This document shows positions 22,401 through 31,122 of a stretch of 64,000 nucleotides of DNA, piece after piece. The notes below the pieces were generated by a model, which was not told where the DNA came from, searched no databases, and was given only the letters and a program-made list of their open reading frames with translations. Both the position numbers and the translations under genes were made by a program. This DNA comes from Onthophagus taurus (taxonomy: Eukaryota > Arthropoda > Insecta > Coleoptera > Scarabaeidae), in NCBI RefSeq assembly GCF_036711975.1, contig NC_091975.1, forward strand, positions 2,482,501 to 2,546,500, written 5' to 3'. Position 1 is the first letter of the stretch; each line of letters begins with the position of its first letter.

Positions 22401-23483
22401 TAATTCCTAACCATTGAGAAAAATTCTTTTTCATAACCTCACTTTTGATAAACGTCAAATGAATTAATTGATTTTTAAAAATTCATATAAAATCAACTGT
22501 TCAGCCTGGAAGCTTATAATTTGGTACAACATAACCTCAAATGTTCCTGTATAACCTCAAAAAGTTGTATTTTTTAATTCCTAACCGTTATGGAGAAAAT
22601 AACTTTTTTCATTATCCTCACTTGTGATGAACGTCTAATGAATTAGATGATTTATATAAAATCAACTATTCACTCTGGAAGCTTGAAATTTGGTACAAAT
22701 CAACCTCAAACCTTCATTTGTGTTAGTGTAAAACTAGAACTAACACTAGACAATGATTCTAAGTCTAGTGCTAGTCTAGTTTTATTTGTTATTCAGCGCT
22801 AGATTGTTGTATATTTTTATTGAGCTATAAGGGACACTTCGTTCGCCGTATTGATTGAGGTTTTACTGTAATGTCAAATTATATTGACATGTTGCATTTT
22901 ATGTAGGACAAAGTAAGTAGGTACGCCCTGGTTTCTTTGAAGATATATTTATATATATTGCATCTTAAATGAAATTCACTGTATAGAGTAAAGTTTTCTT
23001 CGTATAATAAACAATTTTTTTAGGGGAGCTGTTGCAATCACCGTAGATTTACTCAAACTCGATATAAATCAATGCCCCGATATCTACTACGAAGAAAACG
23101 CGTTCAAAAACACTGATAAATGCGATAGAAAGAATTCATATGTAAGTTACCTATTTAATTAATGAACAGTAAACAAGAACTCTATATTTAATCATATAAT
23201 TGTTTAAAAATTTTTTTAGTGTGTACCAATTTTGGGTAGAGGTTTTTCTTCGGGAGGTTACAAATGCGAATGCCGCCAAGGTTACGAATTTCCGTACGAA
23301 CAAGATGTAACCTATTTCGATGGACAATTAGTCGAGGGCGAATTTGAAAATTTGGTCGCAAATAAAGACACGCGTTACGATTTGTTCAAATGTCGCATTG
23401 CGGGGGCTTCAATCGTTCAAATCAATTACGTTACGATGTTTGTTACGCTTTTGATTGTTATGCTTTTTTATAGATTTAGATAA
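19500..23483 (+). CDS. Tandem GPR158-type ectodomain protein, single membrane anchor, no 7TM
   Basis: Five exons: 19500-20404, 20918-21213, 21271-22099, 23024-23141, 23220-23483. Phases agree and total 2412 nt (803 aa). ATG 19500 was chosen because it starts a signal peptide (MASSWFNFVFWSFVVS) cleaved near AQYDW. The protein has two similar halves. Half 1 (exons 1-2) has EPYFDCGRSNRW, then IDINQCP and a Cys-rich module with GGYQCRCRPGH. Half 2 (exons 3-5) has SPYYDCHGK, GAVAITVDLLKLDINQCP and GGYKCECRQGY. These are signatures of the extracellular Cache-like plus Cys-rich region of GPR158/GPR179 and insect Smog-type receptors. The last ~23 residues are one hydrophobic helix ending FYRFR; there is no seven-helix domain, and MPC1 starts 2 kb later. 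Many N-glycosylation sites. Function unknown; a ligand-binding co-receptor or decoy is inference. Poly(A) signals at 23667 and 23774. Confidence 0.85.
20425..20594 (-). mobile_element. Reverse-transcriptase fragment in intron 1
   Basis: Minus-strand translation reads SNCENYRTIGLSSTSYKLY then TKIIEN. This matches the conserved block (CENYRGI-LLS-YK-Y) at the N-terminal side of many non-LTR reverse transcriptases. After that the frame degrades. The element is very short and dead, and lies antisense to the host gene just inside its first donor site. Confidence 0.75.
20797..20890. repeat. Dispersed GTCA-rich repeat, copy 1
   Basis: Contains CAAATTGTTGTGAAGTT, then ATTTATGTCA and ATTGACGTTTAAATTTT-like sequence. 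The same order with small changes occurs at 35433-35530. It occupies the end of intron 1 of the GPR158-like gene. Confidence 0.55.
22255..22735. repeat. About 170-bp tandem satellite, 3 degenerate units
   Basis: Three units are marked by AATTTGG at 22344, 22518 and 22687 (spacing 174 and 169). Each has CAACTGTTCA or a variant upstream, and AACCTCAAA and AACCTCAAAAAGTT-like blocks downstream. The unit is homologous to the 178-180 bp satellite at 36640-37680. It sits in intron 3 of the GPR158-like gene. Confidence 0.8.
22731..22850. repeat. CTAGTTCTAG hairpin element, copy 2
   Basis: Begins with AAAACTAGAACTAACACTAGA and continues through AGTCTAGTGCTAGTCTAGTTTT, ATTCAGCGCTAG and a TTGTATATTTTTATTGA block. 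These parallel the copies at 5090 and 28577. The arms are complementary and could form a hairpin. It directly follows the satellite. Confidence 0.65.
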
Positions 23484-24195
23484 AATTATGTTAAATGATG
23501 TTCATCAAAAGCGCACATCTTTTTGTAAATATTTCGCAAAATCAAAAATAGAAATATTTTCGAAATCTTGTTGAATAAGTAGTTATTAAATGATAATTAT
23601 TGAATGAATCTCGTTTATGTACAATTTTGACGTAGCTTTAGGTTATAATTGATTTTAATTATGACGAATAAAATTATAAGACTTTTTTTATAACGATAAG
23701 TGTACATACACAATCTTATTAATCGTACTGGTTATTTCCGTCCATTTTTTAACCAATTTTATACTTTGTTCAAAATAAACTAAATATTTTTAATTTTGGT
23801 TTCATTTCATTGATCCAAGTTGTTATTGAAAAAAATCGAAATTGACGTTTTCTGTCAAATTTGTAATTTCTACGTTTCCATAAGAAATTAGAAATACTTT
23901 TTGCGATAATTTTAGTTTAAAATAACTTAAAAGAAAAAACGGGGAAAAAGTTACTCACGTGGAACGACCATGTCGCAAACAACAAATCACTTCCGAAAAC
24001 TTAAATTTTCAGTTTTTTTTTGAATTTATCTTCCTCGCCTGCAAAACTGCTAAAAGTTTCAAACAACCGTTCGTAATTTGTTTCTGTAACTAAGGCCGGG
24101 CAAATCGATTTTTATATTTAAATAAAATATGTCAAATTCAAAAAAAAAACGTCAACAATAATTTAAACTTACCCCGGCATCGCTCTTAATAATTA

Positions 24196-24390
24196 TTATT
24201 TCGGCGGTTTTGAAATTTTCCTTTTTATATACGTTAAAACGCCGATTATTATTAAAAGCAAAGAGGTAAATGAAATTGAATAAGTTAAAATTAGCCAATA
24301 TAGCAATCTCATGAAAAGCGAAGTCAAAATTTTGTTACTTGATTCATTTTTCTTTAATAAAAAGAACATTTGTTTTTTTTTATTTTTCAT
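24196..24390 (-). CDS. Possible 64-aa single-pass membrane microprotein
   Basis: A minus-strand ORF with a basic N-terminus (MKNKKKQ), a hydrophobic helix of about 28 residues (LLYWLILTYSISF then SLLLIIIGVLTYI) and a basic tail (KRKISKPPK). A donor-like CCGGG|GTAAGT lies just past the stop at about 24172 on the same strand. I recognise no family. AT-rich DNA often yields hydrophobic ORFs by chance, so this is a weak candidate. Confidence 0.22.
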   Translation of the reverse strand: MKNKKKQMFFLLKKNESSNKILTSLFMRLLYWLILTYSISFTSLLLIIIGVLTYIKRKISKPPK

Positions 24391-25520
24391 AAATAAATTT
24401 TAAAAATAACGTTAATTGTAACTTCCGCAAACAAACGAAATAGAAAAAGCTTATTGGTGTGTGTCAAAATGGTTCTAATTTACCAGAAACATCTTAAAAT
24501 TAGTTAATAAGCTCAAAACAAGTTACTATCTTGAAAGTGGGTGTTTTCAAAAAGATTCAAAGACTTTGGAGTATAAGAAAATGATAGGCATGTTACAGCC
24601 TAGAAAAAGACCGCAATAAGCACTTTGGCATAAGTTGTGCCAAAAAATGACCAATATGGCAGAGATCATGATTAAAGATGAAAAAGATATTATTCCTTTT
24701 TGCGGGAAGTGAGGAAGATTAAAAGAAAAAGTTAACAGACTTACCATGAATTGAGACGAGGAATTAAGGATGCTGAGTAAGTAATGAATGGTTTACATGA
24801 AATGAACTGGAACATGGAGGTTGCATTGAGACTCGTAAATCTTCCAAGGTTAATTCATCAACTTCAAGACTTTGAAATTCTCTCCATTATATTTATTTCT
24901 GAAAAACACCAATGTCTTTTAGTCAAGTTTCCTTGTAGTAAAGAATAATTCGTCTGTAACTATCATGTCTTTGATAAAAGTTGGCTTAAATTTAACATAA
25001 AGGTAATTCAAGATAACTTTATTTAACAACAGAAAAGTATTAGATTAAATTAGAAATGTAAACTGAGTTGCGAATAAGTAAAGCCATTCCAGTTAATGTT
25101 TTGTATTTTGTACGAGAGCCAAATAAAATTAAATACTTATATAAAATTAATTTTAATTCCTAGATGGCGACATCAAAATTTTAATCTTTTTTTGGGAGGC
25201 CATTTTTTAATTATATCGTATGTTAACTATAATTGTTGTTAATAAACAAAATTAATAAAATCTAAATTATTAAATGCGATAAAAATGAAAAACAGTATTG
25301 AAATAACCAGTTCGTTCAAAATGACATGTAAATTTTAATCGGGGGAACTGCTTTTGTTGCCTAATCAATTAACGATTCAAATCATTTTGTAGTGGGGGAT
25401 ATTGTGAATGTCATAACAGTGTCAGAGAAACGTATGTTGTAGTTAAAAAAGGTCGAACACACTCGTTATCATTTTTATATTTCTCGCTACAACCGAATTA
25501 AATTTACGTAAACCATCAAA
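24391..25520. other. Intergenic stretch before MPC1
   Basis: No gene recognised. The plus frame from about 24548 to 24780 stays protein-like (e.g. MAEIMIKDEKDII) across three in-frame stops, which could be a decayed coding fragment of unknown origin. The remainder is AT-rich. Confidence 0.4.
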
Positions 25521-25985
25521 ATGTCTTTCCCAAGATACATAAGAAAGTTCTCTCAACAAGCAAAAAGCAGCAATGCAATGCGTGATTATTTCTTCAGGTA
25601 AATACGTTTAATTTAAGCCAAAAAATAAATTAATTAATAATATTTGTTTCTAGTACCCATTTTTGGGGACCAGCTGCAAATTGGGGAATCCCTCTTGCTG
25701 CAATTGCTGATTTTAAAAAAGATCCAAAATTCATTAGTGGTAATATGACGATAGGTAAATCGATAAGTATTATTTAAAATCTAATTCGCAAATAGTAATT
25801 TCTATTTTTTTTTAGCTTTAAGCCTATATTCAACTTTATTTATGAGATTTGCTTTAAGAGTAAAACCAAGAAACATGTTGTTATTCGCATGCCATTTAAC
25901 CAATACATGTGCCCAATTAGTACAACTCAGCAGGTATACAATGTATCATTACGGATCAAATGAGGAACCAGTGAAGAAAAAATGA
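25521..25985 (+). CDS. Mpc1: Mitochondrial pyruvate carrier 1
   Basis: Subunit of the inner-membrane heterodimer (MPC1/MPC2) that imports pyruvate into the mitochondrial matrix. Three exons, 25521-25597, 25654-25754 and 25816-25985, join in phase to 348 nt (115 aa), the normal family size. Diagnostic residues run across the exon 1/2 junction: [19 protein letters not shown], then [11 protein letters not shown] and ISGNMTIALSLYS, then [11 protein letters not shown] and [14 protein letters not shown]. It lacks a cleavable signal, as usual for this family. It has a Lys-rich C-terminal tail (EEPVKKK) and a poly(A) signal at 26026. The UTP21 start is 694 bp downstream on the same strand. Confidence 0.97.
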
Positions 25986-26606
25986 TCACCGATGTTGGTT
26001 TTTACTATACGATTGTAGATTTCTAAATAAATTTGGATTTTTGTATATTTTATATGGAAATAATTCATTATTTTTTTAGTAAATTGTATATTTTAAAGGC
26101 TCTTTTTATCTATTTCCTGTAAATAGCTTCAAAATCTAAATATTCTAATCAAGTTAGGTTTACTTAACATTTAACCTTGGAACCAAGTTGAGCAAAACAA
26201 TAGGTTATAAATATAAAAGGATGATTCTTTAATTACCTTATCTTAACCATATTTTTTTAAACACCTTTTTATATAAATCTTTCTTATTTACATAATTTTA
26301 ATTTAAAACGTAAGTTAAATCACTTTTCTAAAATTATACCAAAACATAACCTCACTTTTCTTGTATAATAAAAATAGGTTTAATTTTCCTAAATTTTTAA
26401 ATATTCACCCTAATCATATATTAGCTATTATGGTTAATTACTTGATTAATTAGGATTTCCTCCATAAATTAAAATGTTAATTTCGAATTTCATTTAATTA
26501 CTAATTTATTTCCAATATACATTTTTTTTCAATAGATGGCGCTGCTAAAGTAACCTAAAATCATAACACGCTTAAAATTTAGGTTATGTTTACGTCAACT
26601 GACAAA

Positions 26607-26612
26607 CACGTG
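26607..26612. promoter_or_regulatory. E-box CACGTG upstream of UTP21
   Basis: CACGTG inside AAACACGTGTGTTT, 67 bp before the UTP21 start codon. This is the Myc/Max core. Myc is known to drive ribosome-biogenesis genes in insects through such E-boxes near the start site. A role here is inferred from position and target function. Confidence 0.45.
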
Positions 26613-26678
26613 TGTTTGACATAACCTAAAACTTAACCTACAATTTCGATTATAAATAACATTAAATAATAGTAATAA

Positions 26679-29600
26679 ATGTCGCAAGGAAGTAAAATAT
26701 TCCAACCATGTCGTGGTTTAGGATACGTGAGTAATCAAATCCCTTTACAAGTACGATACATAAAAAGTCGAAAAGAAAATTTGGTTGTTACATGTGTTGG
26801 AAAATCATTTCATACATACACCATTTCCCACTTCGCATTATTGACAGTAAGTGGTCTTCACCCCAATGATATAATATGTATGGCATCGGATGCTTATCAT
26901 GTATACACGGCTTGTGATAATATCATTTACGCTTGGAGAAGAGGTACTGAATTAAAACATACTTATAAAGTTGATAAGAAGAAACCTGTTGCGTTTATGT
27001 TACCATTTGGAGCTCATTTAATATCAGTCGATGAAAACAGTCATGTTATTGTGTGGGATATTAAAGATGAAACTGTGTTTTCCGAGTTAATATTTAATAA
27101 CGAAACGTTTCGAATATCATCTATTTGTCATCCTGCAACTTATATCAATAAAATTTTATTTGGAAGTGAACAGGGATCAATGCAATTATGGAATATAAAC
27201 ACATCAAAACTTATTTATACATTTAAAGGATGGGATTGTGGTATTTCTTGTTTAGAACAATCTCCAGCTATTGATGTCATTGCAATCGGGTTATTTAACG
27301 GCAAGATAATTTTACACAATTTAAAATTTGATAAAACTGTTATGGAGTTTTCACAAGATTGGGGCCTTGTAACTTCAATTTCTTTCCGTTCAGATAATCA
27401 CCCAATTATGGCAACAGGTAGCGTATGTGGTCACATCGTATTTTGGAATTTAGAAGAACGAAAAGTGGCCTCCCAATTATTAAACGCGCACGATGGTGCC
27501 GTAACCGGTATGAATTGCTTACCAAACGAACCTTTAATGGTCACTTCATCACCCGATAATACCTTAAAGTTATGGATTTTTGATTTAACGGATGGCGGAG
27601 CTAGGTTATTACGAATAAGAGAAGGACATTCAGCAACTCCTTCATTTATTAGATATCACGGCGCGAATGGAAATAACATTTTGAGTTGTGCTGGCGATTC
27701 CACTTTGAGAGTTTTTAATACACAGACGGAAATGTTTAATAAAAGTTTAGGTACTGCTTCGTATAATAGAAAAATCAGTAAGAAAAGGGGCCGTGGTGTT
27801 GAAGATCCCTTAAAAATGCCACCTATTATTGAGTTCACAACGGAAACTACGCGAGAAAAGGAATGGGATAATATTGCAGCAATTCATTTAGGTAAACTTG
27901 AAACAATTTTTCCCCTCATCATTCGCCCAGTAGCTGTTCGCTTTCTCCTCATTACCACACCGAAATCTGGCCACCAACCCCTTTCTTTCCTCATTCCCTT
28001 CATTCACTTCGTCTTTATGTTACCATACACAGGATCCTGCAGTATGGTTTTCTATCTATCATTTCTTCATATTTAATTGCTCTTCTGCCCGGCTCCACCC
28101 TCATTTCATCCACCTTCACCTCCAGTACCGATTTTGTAGGTCCTCCAGAATATCCTGCCTCTTCCATTCCCAAACTTCTTTCCAACCCATCAAACATGAT
28201 CATTCTCTTTCTGATGTCCCTTTCAAATACTCTCTCACCCTATCCCCAGACCTGCCCCATCACCTTATTTGCCCTTTTAGCCATCTCCCTCACATGCGCC
28301 GCGTCCTTATGCTCCCTGAACCCCAGATATGTGAATTCTCTCACCTTCTCTATCTCTCTCTCCTCCCATCTCCATTCCTTCCTCTTTCTTCTCCCCTCTT
28401 TGCAGAACTTCATTATCTTTGTCTTTGCTACATTTAACTTCAATCCCTTCGCCCTGAAATACCTCTCCAAGTGTCTCACCATCCCTCTCATTTCCGCGCA
28501 TTCTTCGCCACAACCACCATGTCATCCTCCCATTTGCCCCTTCTCCAGCCTGCCTTCCAAATCCGCCGTACACGTATTTCTAGTTCTAGGTCTAATGTTA
28601 GTTCTAGTGACAGTATTAAGTAGCGTTGGTTAGTACTAGATATCAATATGTTGCATATTTTTGTTGAACTAATACTAGACCTAGAACTAGAAACATTCGG
28701 GTTTTCAGGACATTCGGCTGAACCTCCGAAGCAGTATCTTCGTAATCTAATAAATCTGGTATAAGGAGTTGAGTAGGCTGATTCCCCTATAGCTCTCCAC
28801 TGCTCTCTTACTTCCCTTCTTGTGCACTGGGCATATTATACCCATCCTCCTACCGTTCGAAAACCCTTGCCCCCCTCCACACATATTTATTTATTATATT
28901 TTCCTTTTTTTTAGGTATTCCAATGGTAACAACTTGGTCTTACGATAAATCAAAAATGGGCGATTTAAAACTATTACCGGAACGTCTCCATAAGAAAAAA
29001 ATTAAAGATTTCACCACAAATATCGTCGCAACATCATTAAAATTAACCCATTGCGGTAATTTTGTTTTGATCGGTTATAGTAGTGGACACGTGGATCGAT
29101 TTAACATCCAATCGGGATTATGGAGGGACTCCTATGGGAAACCTCAAGCTCACGAAGGTCCTGTACGAGGAATATCAGTCGACAATTTGAATCAAATCGT
29201 GACGAGTGGTGGTGGTAGCGATTCATTAATTAAATTTTGGACATTTAAATGTCAAAATAAACAAGCTTTAAGAACGTTAAAACTATCCAGTCCTATAAGT
29301 TTCTTTCGAACGCATGATGAAAGCTCGATGTTGGCAGTTGTGACAGAAGATTTTAATATAGTTATAATTGATTTAGACACAAAGGTGATTATAAGAAAGT
29401 TTTTTGGGCATAAAGCTCAAATAACGGATGCCGCTTTTAATCCGAATTCGCGTTGGTTGGTGACTGCATCAATGGATTGTGTAATTAAAACTTGGGATAT
29501 TCCTTCGTCTCAATTAATTGACCATTTTAAAATTGATTCACCATGCATTTCTTTAACAATCTCACCTACCGGGGATGGTTTGGCAACGGCCCATGTTGAT

Positions 29601-30386
29601 TATTTAGGAATATTTTTATGGAGTAATAAGTCGTTGTATTCAAGAGTTAATTTTAAAGCTTTATCAGAAGATGATGAACCAAATTTAGTTGAGTTACCCC
29701 AAGTACAACGCGATGATCTAAACGAAGTTAAAGATGAAATAATAGAAGAGGATGCAGATGAATTTAAATCACCAGAGCAAATAAATAAAGAATTAATAAC
29801 ACTATCTGGTTTGCCTACATCAAGGTGGCAAAATTTATTAAATTTGGACGTTATCAAGAAACGAAATAAACCAAAAGAACCAGTAAAAGCTCCTAAAGCC
29901 GCTCCATTTTTCTTACCAACTATACCCTCGTTAACTTTTCAATTTGATCTGACAAATATGGAACAAGAAAAAAGTAAAATGCTTATTCCAGATAACCTAC
30001 TAGAATTATCAGAATTTGGAAAATTATTAGAAACTACGATAAAAACAAACGATTTTTCAGAAATAATCTCAAAATTAAAATCGTTAGGTCCTAGCATGAT
30101 CGATTTCGAAATAAGATCTTTAAACACCGAATCTGGCGGTTCCGTCACCGTTATGTTACAATTTTTTAAATGCATAGAACACATGTTGAGATCTAATCAA
30201 GATTTTGAGTTAGCTCAAGCCTATTTGAACGTCTTTTTAAAAAATCATGGCGGTTTTATTGCTACCGAAGATGTTTTAAGAAATTATTTACCTAATATAC
30301 AAAGTTGTTTATCTATTGGTTGGCATAGAATCCAAGAAAAATTGTTTTATTGTTCTACAATTATAGAAAGCTTAAAAACGATGTAA
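26679..30386 (+). CDS. WDR36/UTP21, U3 small-subunit processome WD-repeat protein
   Basis: Nucleolar component of the UTP-B subcomplex of the small-subunit processome, needed for 18S rRNA maturation. Two exons, 26679-27891 and 28915-30386, join in phase (AAIHLG|IPMVTTWSYD) to 2685 nt (894 aa), close to human WDR36. The N-terminal two thirds carry WD repeats of the two tandem propellers (e.g. HVIVWDIKDE, GSMQLWNINTS, DNTLKLWIFDL, DCVIKTWDIPS). RLLRIREGHS and FNKSLG are diagnostic of UTP21. The C-terminal third (from about residue 660) is the helical Utp21 domain ending in WHRIQEKLFYCSTI. An acidic linker (EEDADEF) precedes it. AATAAA lies at 30391, just past the stop. The 1023-bp intron is almost entirely transposon-derived. 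Confidence 0.95.
28000..28880 (-). mobile_element. Non-LTR retrotransposon fragment filling the UTP21 intron
   Basis: Reading the minus strand from 28880: an RT N-terminal block (GIICPVHKKGSKRAVESYRG then ISLLN) near 28750-28860. Then comes a hairpin element (about 28577-28740), and then a thumb-like block (KGLKLNVAKTKIMKF, EFTYLGF, HVREMAKRANKVMGQVWG) at 28240-28490. It continues with MIMFDGLERSLGMEE at 28150-28203. The order fits one reverse transcriptase of the R1/Jockey-like kind from which the catalytic middle is missing. Several frames and stops show that it is inactive. It is antisense to UTP21. Confidence 0.85.
28577..28740. repeat. CTAGTTCTAG hairpin element, copy 3, nested in retrotransposon
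   Basis: TTTCTAGTTCTAGGTCTA at 28577-28594 is the exact reverse complement of 28676-28693, an 18-bp perfect inverted repeat spanning 117 bp. The core contains GTAGCG and TTGCATATTTTTGTTGA as in copy 2. ATTCGGGTTTTC follows, as in copy 1. It separates two parts of one reverse transcriptase, so it arrived after that element or replaced part of it. Confidence 0.8.
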
Positions 30387-31122
30387 TGACAATAAAAAAA
30401 TAATAAGTTTTTTAATGTTTTTTTTTTAACTTCGTTCCTAAAGTTATGCTTAAAATTAAATTAATATAATAAAATCGTATAAATAAATATGTACTAATAA
30501 TCTAAAATCGAAATTTAAACGTTCTATTTGTAGCCACATTTTAATGGTACAAATTCTTATCTGTATGAACCGAATAAATCGTTGTAATTAGCACTAACTT
30601 TAGTTTCTCTATTTAAAGAAGAAATTAACTTTACACACGAAATAAACTTCTATTTCTAGAAAGAGAATATTTTAGTTTGAAAACGTATAGTTGGTTTTAT
30701 CGATTGAATATATGCTGTCAATATATTCATGCAAATTTTTGTATTCAAAAGTATCCATCTCTACGAAGTTGATATTTCGATGTCAATTCGTTTCTTCCGA
30801 TGTAGATACTTATATTGAATACATTTCTACGTATCGTATTCGGAAAAATGGGGTTGTAACAATAAGATTCTAGGATTATGAGATAAAAATAAATAAGTCA
30901 GCTTAGTTTAGTAGATGAATTTAAAAATTTACTCTCGAAGACCGTGGATTAACCACAATAACAATATTAATAAACATTAAAATAAATATGTGTTTAATAG
31001 TTATCAAATTTCCATCGTTATCTGGTTTTGGTGTTCCTGTTTGTTCATCGTGTCAATTAAATTCTTGTATGAAATCATTTTTGTAATTATATTATCAGTG
31101 CTTCCTTGTGCATGCAGTTATG
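30387..31122. other. Intergenic region between UTP21 and the Nimrod-type gene
   Basis: 736 bp of AT-rich DNA holding the UTP21 poly(A) signals (30391; another AATAAA near 30482) and presumably the promoter of the downstream receptor. Short ORFs here have no protein-like features. Confidence 0.5.

Noticed and set aside
28240..28573. ORFs of 83-88 aa as independent host genes
   Set aside because: They are pieces of a decayed reverse transcriptase within the UTP21 intron.
28196..28633. 145-aa plus-strand ORF in the UTP21 intron
   Set aside because: It is the antisense shadow of the retrotransposon; Ser/Leu/Phe-rich with no signature.
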